From: Streptomyces sp. CB01635
GTDB taxonomy: Bacteria > Actinomycetota > Actinomycetes > Streptomycetales > Streptomycetaceae
Direction: 5' to 3'
DNA length: 64,000 nucleotides
Assembly: GCF_002803065.1 (NCBI RefSeq)
Contig: NZ_NNBL01000005.1
Location: forward strand, 186,001 to 250,000
The number at the start of each line of letters is the position of its first letter. The stretch's first letter is position 1. This document shows positions 24,956 to 33,603 of this stretch, piece by piece. The translations under genes and the position numbers were made by a program. The notes under the pieces are model-generated. The model was not told the origin of the DNA. It made no database searches and saw nothing but the letters and a program-made list of their open reading frames with translations.

Positions 24956-26064
24956 CGGCCCGCGCGCGCGGTGTGCTCGGGGCAATGGCCGTCGTCCTCC
25001 TCGCGGCGGGGTGCACCGCGACCGGCACCGCCGACTCCACCGCGTCCTCACCCCGGGCAGCCACCGTGACCCCTTCAGCGCCGGCGCCCGCGCGAACCGC
25101 TCACGGCACGTTGCTGGTGGCGGACTTCGGCAGCGACACGGTCACGTTCGTGGACCCGGAGCGCGGCACCCTCGACGCGGTGAAGGTGGGCACCGCACCG
25201 TACGGGCTCGTCGTCGGCAAGGACGGCCGGGCGTGGGTTGCGACGGCCGAAGGGGTGGCCGTCGTCGACACCGAGACGCGCGAGAACGTCGGCCGCATCC
25301 CGTACACGACGGAGACGGGCCCCGCCACGACCGGCGAGTACCGCGGCGGCGGCATGGGCATCGCCCTCGCACCCGACGGAAAGCATGTTTACGTGGGCGT
25401 CAACGTGCCGGACGGGAATGGGGTGTTGGAGGTCGTCGACACGGCGACGCGGAAGGTCACGGACACCGTCCCGGTCGGCCGCCGTCCCTTCGATGTGGAT
25501 GTGGCCCGCGACGGCAGCGAGGTGTACGCCACCGGCCACGACTCGTTCGACGTGACCGCCGTACGCACGGACACGCTCACTCCGCGCCGGTTCGAGGTCG
25601 CCCCGTACGGCACGGAGGGCGGACTCGGCTCGTGGCTGAAGCCGCACTACGCCGCCGTGCGCGACGACGGAAAGCTCCTGCTGCCCTTCGAGGGCGAGAA
25701 GCTGGCCGTGCTCGACCCGCGCACCGGCAAGGTCGCCGTCGAACCGATGACCGCCGACACACACCAGCACGGCGCCCGGCTCACCCCCGACGGCACGCTG
25801 CTCGCCGTCGGCACAGGCCCGATCAGCGCAGGCGACAACGACGCCTCGCTGACCATCCGTACCGCCGAGGGGAAGGAGCGCGTCGTCCCGCTCGACGGCC
25901 CGCACGAGGATGTCGCCGCGTCGCGCGACGGCCGCACCGCCTACGTCACCGGGGGCTTCACCCGAGACGGATTCTGGGACGGGATCACCGTCGTGGACCT
26001 GGAGAGCGGGAAGACCCACCGGCTGCCCGCAGGCCATCGGCCGCTGGGCATTGCCGTTCTGTGA
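24952..26064 (+). CDS. YVTN-type beta-propeller lipoprotein
   Basis: This 370-residue lipoprotein has the signal MTARARGVLGAMAVVLLAAGC (lipobox LAAGC), then a Ser/Thr/Pro linker and a seven-bladed propeller of YVTN-like repeats: GTLLVADFGSDTVTFVDPE, YGLVVGKDGRAWVATAEGVA, GIALAPDGKHVYVGVNVPDG and VAASRDGRTAYVTGGFTRDG. Propellers of this class are extracellular binding proteins; some accompany metal or PQQ systems, but nothing here points to one. It overlaps the ankyrin stop codon, linking a cytoplasmic and an exported protein in one operon. Confidence 0.87.
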   Translation: MTARARGVLGAMAVVLLAAGCTATGTADSTASSPRAATVTPSAPAPARTAHGTLLVADFGSDTVTFVDPERGTLDAVKVGTAPYGLVVGKDGRAWVATAEGVAVVDTETRENVGRIPYTTETGPATTGEYRGGGMGIALAPDGKHVYVGVNVPDGNGVLEVVDTATRKVTDTVPVGRRPFDVDVARDGSEVYATGHDSFDVTAVRTDTLTPRRFEVAPYGTEGGLGSWLKPHYAAVRDDGKLLLPFEGEKLAVLDPRTGKVAVEPMTADTHQHGARLTPDGTLLAVGTGPISAGDNDASLTIRTAEGKERVVPLDGPHEDVAASRDGRTAYVTGGFTRDGFWDGITVVDLESGKTHRLPAGHRPLGIAVL

Positions 26065-26097
26065 CAATGCCCAGCCCCGCACGGGCCCGGCTCCGAC

Positions 26098-27330
26098 TCA
26101 GATGCGAACCGGCAGCGCGATCGGATAGGTGCCGTCCCCCGCGAACCCGACGCGCTCGACCGCCTCCCGCTCGACGGCCAGCTCGAGGCTGTCCCGGCGC
26201 AGGAACAGCTCGTCGAGGATCACCTCGGTCTGGAGGTTGGCGAGCGCGGCGCCGATGCAGCGGTGCGCGCCGTGTCCGTACGCGATGTGCCCGGCCCCGC
26301 GTGCCACCTCGCGTGTGAGGTCGAGCCGCGTGGCGTCGTCAAAGCTTCCCGGGTCGCGGTTGGCGGCCAGCAGACCGCTCGTCACACCCTCGCCCTGGCG
26401 CACGAGGACGCCGCCGAGTTCCACGTCCTCGGTGGCGTACAGGGTGGCGCCGACCCGTACCGCCGACACATGGCGGAGCAACTCCTGGACGGCGCGCGGC
26501 AGCAGGTCGCGCTCCGCCCGCAGCCGGACCGTCTCCTGCGGGTGGTCGAGGAGGGTGAGGACCGCGTCGGTGATGAAGAAGGCGGGCGGCGCGATCCCCG
26601 TGTTGATCAGCAGGAAGACGAGCGCGATCATCTCCTGGCGCGTCAGGCGCTGCCCCTCGGCCGCCGTGGCGCTGGAGCGCAGCAGATCGGAGACCAGGTC
26701 CTCCTTGGGCGCCGGGCCACGGAGGTCGAGCAGCCCGCCGATGTACTCGGCGAGGTGGTCGATGCCAGGCAGGAACCGGTCCGGTTCACCGGACTCGTAG
26801 TCCCTGATCCAGCCGCTCACCTTCGGCCGGTCGGCCGCGTCCACGCCGATGATCTCGCAGATGACGTCCGTCATGACCGGGTAGGCGAAGGCGCTCAGGA
26901 GGTCGAACTGGTCTCCCTTCGCGACGAGTTCACCGGTCACGTCCTGGACGATGCGCTCGATGCGCGGACGCAGCGCGGCGATCCGGCGCGGCGCGAAGGC
27001 CCGCATCACGTGCGTGCGCAGGCGGGTGTGCTCGGGCCCGTCGACCATGACGAGGATCTCCAGGTACTGCCGGTACTCCGGCGGCAGCCCCGCGTCGTCG
27101 AGCAGTTCCGCGCCGACACCCCCGCCCCGCTCACCGGGAACCTTCGCCAGGTCCCGTACGAAGCGGGTGTCCCCGAGAGCCGCCTTCACCACGTCGTAGC
27201 GCGTGGCCAGCCATACGGGGGTCGTGGTCCCCGGGAGTGTCACCCGCACCAGCGGGACGTCGTGGCCGTGCGACGCCTCGTCGATCTGAGTGTGGGTCAG
27301 TTGCAGTGGCGCGGCGGTCGGATCGGTCAT
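26098..27330 (-). CDS. Cytochrome P450 with atypical I-helix
   Basis: The 410-residue protein is a bacterial class I type P450. The haem loop is intact (GHGAHRCIG, ligand Cys358), the ExxR pair is Glu283-Arg286 (ELLR) and the C-helix has DGPEHTRLR. The I-helix, normally AGxE/DTT, reads TGIAPP at 244-249, so the acid and threonine that deliver protons to bound oxygen are replaced by Ala and Pro. Such enzymes may use peroxide, a substrate hydroxyl or a non-monooxygenase chemistry (inference). No ferredoxin gene is adjacent; the nearest reductase is 16 kb away. The ATG at 27330 gives the usual family length. Confidence 0.9.
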   Translation of the reverse strand: MTDPTAAPLQLTHTQIDEASHGHDVPLVRVTLPGTTTPVWLATRYDVVKAALGDTRFVRDLAKVPGERGGGVGAELLDDAGLPPEYRQYLEILVMVDGPEHTRLRTHVMRAFAPRRIAALRPRIERIVQDVTGELVAKGDQFDLLSAFAYPVMTDVICEIIGVDAADRPKVSGWIRDYESGEPDRFLPGIDHLAEYIGGLLDLRGPAPKEDLVSDLLRSSATAAEGQRLTRQEMIALVFLLINTGIAPPAFFITDAVLTLLDHPQETVRLRAERDLLPRAVQELLRHVSAVRVGATLYATEDVELGGVLVRQGEGVTSGLLAANRDPGSFDDATRLDLTREVARGAGHIAYGHGAHRCIGAALANLQTEVILDELFLRRDSLELAVEREAVERVGFAGDGTYPIALPVRI

Positions 27331-27450
27331 GTCCTCACTCCGTTTCGCGAGCACGTATCCCCTGACGTGATCTCGGTCGCCAGCATCCAATGGAACACGG
27401 ATACGGGTGGGTGGCGTGACCAGTTCGTGATGCAAGGGTGAACCTCGCGC

Positions 27451-28329
27451 TCAGCGGCCGGAATCGCCTCCGGAGAGCCGCTCAACGGCCCGGGACGTAC
27501 TCGCTGCTCTCCGCTGGGCGGCCTTCTGTTCGCGTGCGGTGTCCCGGACCCGCACAGACGCCTCGTCCGCCGCCTCGGCAGCAATGCGCCGCTCCTCCTC
27601 GGCCTCGCCGAGCTGAACCCTCAGGAGGGCGACGCGTTCGTCCGCCGCGGACCGCCGGGCGGTGGCCCGCTCGTGCTCCTCCTCGGCACGGCGCACATCG
27701 TCGTCGCGACGGCCCGCTTCGGCCGCGGCCTCGGTGGCTGCCTTCATCGCCTCCTTCAGGCGGGCGCGGCGCTTCTCCTCAGCGGGGTCGGGGGCCTTGC
27801 TTGCGGGGGCGGGAGTGGGCTTTTCGTCCTTCTTCGACACCTGCGCCAGAGGCGCCGTACCGGGGAAGTCGGTGGACACGGTGGGCACCTTCGTGAGCCT
27901 GCCGGTGGCCCACTGCTCGGCGACCTCCGCGTCGGCCAGCGCCGCGTGGAGGATCTGTTCGACCTCGTGCAGGACGCTCAGGCCCACCGGTTGGCCCGCC
28001 CGTCTGGCGAGCCCACCAGCCTGTCGCGCGAGGCCCGCGATCAGCACGTGCTGCTGGTGGCTGAGAGTCCGGAACTGCTCCGGGTCGAGCGTACGGTGCG
28101 CTTCCCGCAGTGCCTCCGCGAGCTCGAGGAGCTGCCCCGCCTCCTCCGTCTCACGCGCCAGGAGGTTCGACACCCAGGCGGCGAGAGTCGGCTTGCGGAA
28201 GGCGGCGATCCGGCGCGCGGCGGCCGTGTCCCCGGCCCGTTTCGCCTCGGTGACCTGCGCGTTCCGCGCGGCCATGAACTGTACGGGCGGCAGGCGGTAG
28301 AGATCCTCGGCGACATCATCTGCATCCAC
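27451..28329 (-). CDS. Helical coiled-coil protein, unknown function
   Basis: The 292-residue protein begins at GTG with MDADDVAEDLYRLPPVQFMAARNAQ. The first 130 residues are a conserved-looking helical domain (AAFRKPTLAAWVSNLLARE and FRTLSHQQHVLIAGLAR). After a Pro/Ala/Lys linker the last 120 residues form a long, highly charged coiled coil (AEEKRRARLKEAMKAATEA and EEEHERATARRSAADERVAL). No membrane segment. I recognise the pattern as an actinobacterial hypothetical family with no known role. Confidence 0.75.
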   Translation of the reverse strand: MDADDVAEDLYRLPPVQFMAARNAQVTEAKRAGDTAAARRIAAFRKPTLAAWVSNLLARETEEAGQLLELAEALREAHRTLDPEQFRTLSHQQHVLIAGLARQAGGLARRAGQPVGLSVLHEVEQILHAALADAEVAEQWATGRLTKVPTVSTDFPGTAPLAQVSKKDEKPTPAPASKAPDPAEEKRRARLKEAMKAATEAAAEAGRRDDDVRRAEEEHERATARRSAADERVALLRVQLGEAEEERRIAAEAADEASVRVRDTAREQKAAQRRAASTSRAVERLSGGDSGR

Positions 28330-28366
28330 ACGCCCACTCTGCCGTGCGGGCGGCGCGCGCGGCTGA

Positions 28367-28549
28367 GACGCGCCGGTCGCCGTGCTTCAGCAGGGCTGGG
28401 GCGCTGCGCTCGGCTTCGACGTGGCTGCGCTGTGGAGCGCCTGGGCCGAGGACCTGCGGCACACCCTGGTCGCGTCCGGCCACTTCATGGCGGAGGAGGC
28501 GCCCGCCGAGGTCACGAAGGCACTTCGGGACCTGCTGGGGAGCGCCTGA
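28367..28549 (+). pseudogene. Alpha/beta-hydrolase (haloacetate-dehalogenase-like) C-terminal remnant
   Basis: About 60 codons read PVAVLQQGWGAALGFDVAAL, WSAWAEDLRHTLVASGHFMA and EEAPAEVTKALRDLLGSA. This matches the last part of haloacetate/epoxide-type alpha/beta hydrolases: the catalytic His in SGHFMAEEAPAE and the closing helix. The nucleophile elbow and everything upstream are missing, because the frame hits a stop at 28364 and the start of the coiled-coil gene lies just before. It is a decayed tail with no plausible start. Confidence 0.65.
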
Positions 28550-28566
28550 CGCACCCCGCCCCGCGG

Positions 28567-29532
28567 TCAGCGCGAGGCCAGCACGCGGTCGAGGGTCAGT
28601 CGGCCCGCCCGCCCCCACGTGGGCTTGCCGCCGGGCAGGCCCTGGTCCCCCGCCCGGCCGATCGCGACGAGGGACAGAGCCTGCAGGACGGCCCACCCGC
28701 GGGCACGTCGGATCATGGCCTCGTCCGCCCGTTCATAGGCGTCCAGGAAGCCCGCGGCAGAAGGCAGCAGGAGCCACCCGGCCGCGAGGTCCATCGCCGG
28801 ATCACCGGCGCAGAGTTCGCCGAAGTCGACAACGCCGGAGAGTGTGCCGTCCGATACGACGACGTTCGCAGGGTGCAGGTCCCCGTGGAGCCACACCGGC
28901 GGCCCCTCCCACGCGGGAGCCGCTACAGCCTCGTCCAACACGTCCCGGACGCCTTCGGGCACGTGGGCGGCGACGGATCGGACGGCCTCGTCGAAGTGAT
29001 GTGAGATCGCGGCGAGGGGAACTCCGCGGCCGGTGTTGGCCGGTGCGTCCGCGGGCGCCTCCTGGTGGAGCGCCGTCAGGAAGCGCGCCAGCGTGTCGGC
29101 GGACTCCCCGCCCTCGCTGATCGGCGAACGGTCCGCCGGCTCGCCGGGGACCCATTCCGCGATGGTCCAAGGGTGTGGGAAGAGGGCGGACGGTTCGGCG
29201 AGCCGGAGGGGCGTGGGGACCGGGAGGGGGAGCCTCTGGGCGAGGAGCGGCAGCCAGCGGTGCTCTTTGCGCAGCAGGTCCGGGGCACGTGGTGTACGCG
29301 GCAGACGTACGACCAACTCGTCGCCCAGCCGCCAGAGTTGATTGTCCCAGCCCCTCACCGACTGATGGAGTTCCAGCGCCGCCAGGTCCGGATACCGCTC
29401 CTCGAGCAGCGATCGCACCAACTGTTCGCCGATGGCTTCGTCGGATGCTTCTCCGATGGCTTGGTCGATTGCTTCGCCGACTGCTTCGTCGACTGCTTCG
29501 CCGAGCGGCTCGTCGATCTCGTGGTCAGTCAT
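28567..29532 (-). CDS. Aminoglycoside phosphotransferase (APH) family kinase
   Basis: The protein has 321 residues with kinase-like motifs: LVVRLPRTPRAPDLLRKEHRW (Lys/Glu region), catalytic loop WLHGDLHPANVVV and metal loop GVVDFGELCAGDPAMDLAAG. APH-family enzymes phosphorylate antibiotics, choline, homoserine or sugars; the target is unknown. The N-terminus carries an unusual acidic repeat, DEAVGEAIDQAIGEASDEAI, before the fold begins. ATG 29532 lies inside the end of the upstream ArsR-like gene (8-bp overlap), so they form one operon. Confidence 0.85.
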   Translation of the reverse strand: MTDHEIDEPLGEAVDEAVGEAIDQAIGEASDEAIGEQLVRSLLEERYPDLAALELHQSVRGWDNQLWRLGDELVVRLPRTPRAPDLLRKEHRWLPLLAQRLPLPVPTPLRLAEPSALFPHPWTIAEWVPGEPADRSPISEGGESADTLARFLTALHQEAPADAPANTGRGVPLAAISHHFDEAVRSVAAHVPEGVRDVLDEAVAAPAWEGPPVWLHGDLHPANVVVSDGTLSGVVDFGELCAGDPAMDLAAGWLLLPSAAGFLDAYERADEAMIRRARGWAVLQALSLVAIGRAGDQGLPGGKPTWGRAGRLTLDRVLASR

Positions 29533-30514
29533 CCGGAGAGTCTGCACGACCGGCGAGGCGATCGCCCGCCTCCGTGCGCCGGTACACCACGCGTCGCCCC
29601 ACTCTCGTACCAACGACCATGTTCGCCTCGCGCAAAACGGCCAGGTGGCCGCCGACCGTGCCGAGGGACTGCCCCAGCTGCGAAGCGAGTTCACTGCTGG
29701 TCGCGGGGCGTTCCAGCTCCTGGAGGAGGGCGGCGCGGCCGGTGCCGATCAGCCGTTCCAGAGCCTGCACCGCTCGCGGCCGCCCGGTCTGCTCGGCTGT
29801 GCCGCGGGCCGGGTACACCAGGGCGTACCGGTCGGGAGGCGCCTCGGCGAGCCAGGTGCCGCTCGTCACGCAGACCGGGACGAACAGCATTCCGCCCTCG
29901 CCGACGATGCAGTCAGGGCCCGGCTGGTCGCTGAAGCGGATCGCGTCGGCGCCGACCCACGCACTGCGCCGGTTCATCTGCTGGAGCGCCCTGGGCCAGC
30001 CGTACGCGGCGAGCAGCCCCGCCCGGTACGTGACGTCCCGTTCCAACAGGGCGCGGCGGCGCGGCCAGTCCGGCGACACATGCGTCTCCCACACGTGCCG
30101 GAAGAGGTCGGCGGTCCGGGCTCCCCACCCGTGCCCGGTCAGCCACTCCAGGTCGTGGCGCTTCCAACTACGGACCACCGCCGCGTCGAGGTCCGCGCGT
30201 ATGTCGTCGTCACGGGCCGCGGCGACGGCCTTCAGTTCGTCGGCGAGCGTGGTGCGCATTCCGCCGGACGGTGGGCGGCTCAGGTAGCCGGGGAGGTACT
30301 TGGTCGAGCAGATCAGCTCGACCAGGCCTCTGGCGAACGGGTCCGCGTCGAGCGCGGCGTGGAAGGCACCGTGGTGGCGGGTGTACCAGGAGGTGAGCCA
30401 CGGGTCGGAGCAGGGCTTCATCAGGACACTCATCGACCCCAGCGTCTCGGCGCTCGGCGACAGCGCGAACCGGGACTGTGACAGGGCCATCGAGCTCAAC
30501 CGCAGCAGCACCAT
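29525..30514 (-). CDS. ArsR-type HTH regulator with large N-terminal domain
   Basis: This 329-residue protein has a winged-helix HTH at the C-terminal end (about 255-315): ALLQELERPATSSELASQLG, then SLGTVGGHLAVLREANMVVG and RVVYRRTEAGDRL. The first 240 residues form the DUF5937-like domain found in many Streptomyces ArsR-type regulators. It is the first gene of an operon with the APH-type kinase and diverges from an MFS exporter across 58 bp, suggesting that it represses the exporter. The start MVLLRLSSMALSQSRF is the upstream-most ATG. Confidence 0.82.
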   Translation of the reverse strand: MVLLRLSSMALSQSRFALSPSAETLGSMSVLMKPCSDPWLTSWYTRHHGAFHAALDADPFARGLVELICSTKYLPGYLSRPPSGGMRTTLADELKAVAAARDDDIRADLDAAVVRSWKRHDLEWLTGHGWGARTADLFRHVWETHVSPDWPRRRALLERDVTYRAGLLAAYGWPRALQQMNRRSAWVGADAIRFSDQPGPDCIVGEGGMLFVPVCVTSGTWLAEAPPDRYALVYPARGTAEQTGRPRAVQALERLIGTGRAALLQELERPATSSELASQLGQSLGTVGGHLAVLREANMVVGTRVGRRVVYRRTEAGDRLAGRADSPDD

Positions 30515-30572
30515 CTTTCGCCTCCTGCCGAAACGTTAGCTTGCGTGCCCGCGGCTCCCCACACTCGGGCCG

Positions 30573-31871
30573 ATGCGTTCCTCCCTCCTCCAACAGGCCG
30601 CGTTCCGCTCGTTCTTCGCCGGACGTCTGGTGTCCCTGCTCGGAAGCTCGATGGCTCCGGTCGCGCTTGCCTTCGCCGTCCTCGACGCCTCGGGCAGCGG
30701 CCACGACCTCGGCGTCGTACTCGCCGCCCACATGCTGCCAATGCTCGCGTTCCTGCTCGTGGGCGGCGCGGTCGCCGACCGGTTCCCGCGCCGGACCGTC
30801 CTGGTGGCCGCCCATCTGGGGGCGGCACTCACGCAGGGCGCCGTCGCCGCGCTCCTGCTGACCGGGCACTACTCGCTGCCGCTGGTGACCGCCCTCGAGT
30901 TCGCCAACGGCGTGCTCGGCGCCTTCACGACACCGGCGCTGCGCGGCGTCGTTCCTCAGCTCGTCGCCAAGTCCCTTCTGCGGCAGGCGAATTCACTCCT
31001 CGGTTCGGCCCGCAACGCCACGAAGATCCTCGGTCCGAGTCTGTCAGGTGTGCTGGTGGTGACGGTCGGGAGCGGGCCCGCCATCGCGTTCGACGCGCTC
31101 ACCTACCTCGTCGCGGCCGGTTTCCTCGCACGGCTCTCCCTCACCGGCACCCCTGAGGCGTCACAGCGAGACACGGTGCTGGGCGACATCCGCGACGGCT
31201 GGAGCGCGTTCCGTGCGATCCGGTGGGTGTTGGTCGGAACCCTGTCCTTCTGCCTGTTGAACCTCGTCCAGACCGGTACGTGGCAGATCCTCGGCCCTCA
31301 GCTCACCCGGCAGCTCAGCGGCGAGACGACCTGGGGTTTCGTGCTCAGTGTGCGCGGGGCCGGCATGCTGGCGTCGAGCCTGCTGATGTACCGGATGACG
31401 GTGCGGCATCTGCTGCGGTTCGGGCAGCTGGCGGGTGCGCTGGGCGCGCTGCCGCTGCTCGCACTGGGGGCACAGGGGCACGCTCCATGGCTGATCCTGG
31501 CGGCGTTCGTCGCAGGGCTCGGCTCCTCCGTCACCGCGGTCGCGTGGGACACCTCGCTCCAGGAGCACGTCCCCGCGCACGTGCTGTCGCGCGTCGCGTC
31601 CTACGACGACCTGCTGTCCTATCTCGCGATTCCGGTCGGGCAGCTGTGCGTGGGCCCACTGGCGGAGACGTTCGGCGCGTTCCGGGTGACCGCTGCAGCG
31701 GGGGCCGTCTCCGCCGCGGCCAGCCTGATCCCCCTGGCCTCCAGAGCCGTACGCCGACTGCCCCACGCCCAGCCCGACACGTCTGCACCGACCACACCCA
31801 CCGCGCCTGGCGCACCTGTCACACCCGCTACGCAGAAGTCGCCCGAGTCAACACACCGCGCGCCGTCCTGA
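30573..31871 (+). CDS. MFS transporter (DHA3-like)
   Basis: The 432-residue protein begins MRSSLLQQAAFRSFFAGRLV, as DHA3/MefA-type exporters do, and has about 12 TM helices. The loop 2-3 motif is GGAVADRFPRRTVLVAA, and the NSLLGSARNATKILGPSLSG region is typical of the class. The C-terminal 45 residues are a Pro/Thr-rich tail (DTSAPTTPTAPGAPVT). It is divergent from the ArsR-like gene. A decayed GntP fragment begins directly after its stop, so the tail may derive from a deletion junction. Confidence 0.85.
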   Translation: MRSSLLQQAAFRSFFAGRLVSLLGSSMAPVALAFAVLDASGSGHDLGVVLAAHMLPMLAFLLVGGAVADRFPRRTVLVAAHLGAALTQGAVAALLLTGHYSLPLVTALEFANGVLGAFTTPALRGVVPQLVAKSLLRQANSLLGSARNATKILGPSLSGVLVVTVGSGPAIAFDALTYLVAAGFLARLSLTGTPEASQRDTVLGDIRDGWSAFRAIRWVLVGTLSFCLLNLVQTGTWQILGPQLTRQLSGETTWGFVLSVRGAGMLASSLLMYRMTVRHLLRFGQLAGALGALPLLALGAQGHAPWLILAAFVAGLGSSVTAVAWDTSLQEHVPAHVLSRVASYDDLLSYLAIPVGQLCVGPLAETFGAFRVTAAAGAVSAAASLIPLASRAVRRLPHAQPDTSAPTTPTAPGAPVTPATQKSPESTHRAPS

Positions 31872-32110
31872 GCGTCCTGCGCGCGCCAATCGTCGCCCTG
31901 CTGATCGCCACCGCGCTGTCCGCGTACTTCCTCGGCGTCCGCCGCGGCTGGTCCCGCCGACACATCGGGCAGGTCATGGCTTCGGCGCTGCCCGGCGTCA
32001 CCAGGGTCATCCTGGTCGCGGGAGCCGACGGAGCCTTCGGAAAGGTTCTGATCAAGACCGGCACCGGCAACGCGGTCGCCGACCTGCCCGACCCCATCGG
32101 CGTCCCGTGA
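31872..32110 (+). pseudogene. Gluconate permease (GntP family) internal fragment
   Basis: In the frame ending at 32110 about 75 codons read RAPIVALLIATALSAYFLGV, RRGWSRRHIGQVMASALPGV, TRVILVAGADGAFGKVLIKT and GTGNAVADL. This corresponds to the segment of GntP-type gluconate/H+ symporters around GAGGxFGKVL. The N-terminal two thirds and the last helices are absent. No start codon or ribosome binding site is evident. It is a leftover between the MFS and phosphatase genes. Confidence 0.6.
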
Positions 32111-32114
32111 CCGT

Positions 32115-33341
32115 TCAGATCCCGCGCCCGTGAGCCCTCGACGGCGGCGCTCCGTCGGGGTACGCGTCGGCGGCGTGGTCCGCCATGGGCCGGCCGTTGA
32201 GAAGCGGGCGGAGCAGGTGCCGCGTGGGTACGCGTTCGATGACGAGGAGCGCGATGTCGTCGTTGAGCTGCCCGCCGGTGTGGGCGAGCAGGTCGCGGTG
32301 AATGTGGTTCAGCAGGGAGTCCGGGCCGCCGGCGGGAAGGGACGGGAATGAGGCGACCCGCTCGGCGAGCGGGTAGAAGGCGCCGGTGGGCGAGCGGGCC
32401 TCGATGACTCCGTCGGTGTAGAGCACGAGGAAGTCACCGGCCGTGAAGGCGAAGCGGTCACTTCGGAGCGGGAGAACGGACAGTTCGCCCATGCCCAGGG
32501 GCGGTGCGGACTGACGTGGCGCAAGCTCGGTGACCTGGTGTTCGCGCACCAGCAGCGGCGGCGGATGGCCGCAGGTCACCATCTCCGCGTGCGGACCGTC
32601 GTCCGGGATGTCGAGCACGAGGGCGGTGACGAAGTGCTCTCCGGCGTCGTGCTCGGTATCGGCGACCTCCTCCAGGTTCCGGGCGACGCTGTCGTCCATG
32701 GCCGCCACCAAGTCGGGCAGCAGAGCGTAGCGGTGCGCGCCCTCGCGGAACGCCCCGAGCACGACCGACGCCTCACCGATGGAGGCGAGGCCCTTGCCCC
32801 GTACGTCACCGATGAGTGCGCGGGTGCTGGGGTGGGCGGCGCGGGCGACCGCGAACAGGTCGCCCCCGATCTTGGCCTCGTCCCCCGCGGCCAGGTAGAG
32901 CCAGGCCACGCGCAGCGGACCGACCCTGCGGGGCGGCGGCCTCAGCAGCACCCGCTGCGCCGCCTCGGACACCGACCGCACCCGGTTCAGCTCATGGCGG
33001 CGCCGTTCCCCCGCTCGGCAGAAGATCACGATCAGTGCGGAGAGCAAGGTGATGGCGATGATCTGCGAGATGTGGTTGGCCGTGCCCAGACCGCCGTGCA
33101 ACGCCCCTATGAGGATCTGAGCGCCCACGGCAAGGAGCCCGACCAGGGCGGTGAGCCGGGGGCCCGCGATGGAGGCGGTCAGGGCCGGTGCGATGACGAG
33201 CAGCGGGCCGAGGTGGACGTCGGTCGGGGAGTGGACGTCCACCAGGGTGATCACCACGATCAGAACGAGCGGAACAACCACCAGACCCTGGCCCGATGGC
33301 CGCTCCAGCAGGCGATCCATCGACCATCGCCGGAATCTCAC
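32115..33341 (-). CDS. Membrane-anchored SpoIIE-type (PP2C) phosphatase
   Basis: The protein has 408 residues. Three or four hydrophobic helices come first (LVVVPLVLIVVITLVDV, LTASIAGPRLTALVGLLAVG, ISQIIAITLLSALIVIFC), then a linker ending SVSEAAQRVLLRPPPRRVG and a PP2C/SpoIIE domain with GDEAKIGGDLF, LIGDVRGKGLASIGEASV, FLVLYTDGVIEARSP and LNDDIALLVIE. It probably dephosphorylates an anti-anti-sigma factor at the membrane. I choose the GTG at 33341 because a TATAAA -10 box lies about 10 nt upstream, implying a near-leaderless mRNA; ATG 33320 is the alternative. Confidence 0.85.
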   Translation of the reverse strand: MRFRRWSMDRLLERPSGQGLVVVPLVLIVVITLVDVHSPTDVHLGPLLVIAPALTASIAGPRLTALVGLLAVGAQILIGALHGGLGTANHISQIIAITLLSALIVIFCRAGERRRHELNRVRSVSEAAQRVLLRPPPRRVGPLRVAWLYLAAGDEAKIGGDLFAVARAAHPSTRALIGDVRGKGLASIGEASVVLGAFREGAHRYALLPDLVAAMDDSVARNLEEVADTEHDAGEHFVTALVLDIPDDGPHAEMVTCGHPPPLLVREHQVTELAPRQSAPPLGMGELSVLPLRSDRFAFTAGDFLVLYTDGVIEARSPTGAFYPLAERVASFPSLPAGGPDSLLNHIHRDLLAHTGGQLNDDIALLVIERVPTRHLLRPLLNGRPMADHAADAYPDGAPPSRAHGRGI

Positions 33342-33350
33342 ATGGGAAAT

Positions 33351-33356
33351 TTTATA
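33351..33356 (-). promoter_or_regulatory. -10 element for the membrane phosphatase gene
   Basis: Read on the minus strand this is TATAAA, within GGGTATAAAATTTCCC, unusually AT-rich for this DNA. A transcript would begin 3-5 nt before the GTG at 33341. Confidence 0.5.
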
Positions 33357-33570
33357 CCCGCGTGACTCCGGCGCCCTGTCGCACGGACGGCGCACCAACG
33401 CCCTCACATTCCCTGCGACCTGCGCGAATACCGTGCGCACCCGGTGCGCCGCTCCTCCGGTGCGGGTGCGCCACTCGGGCGTTCCCAGGCCCCCGCCCGC
33501 AGGACGCGGGCCGCCACCGGGACCGCCGGACCACCACACAAAAGGGAAGTAAAACTGCTCAGTCAAACTG

Positions 33571-33586
33571 GACAGGCATACCTGTC
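33571..33586. promoter_or_regulatory. Palindromic operator before the MFS-MaoC operon
   Basis: GACAGG-CATA-CCTGTC is a perfect 6-bp inverted repeat with a 4-nt spacer (33571-33586). It precedes a TetR-like N-terminal stub and the MFS gene, the normal position of a TetR autoregulatory operator. Confidence 0.55.
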
Positions 33587-33603
33587 AAATCTACGGTGGA
33601 GGC

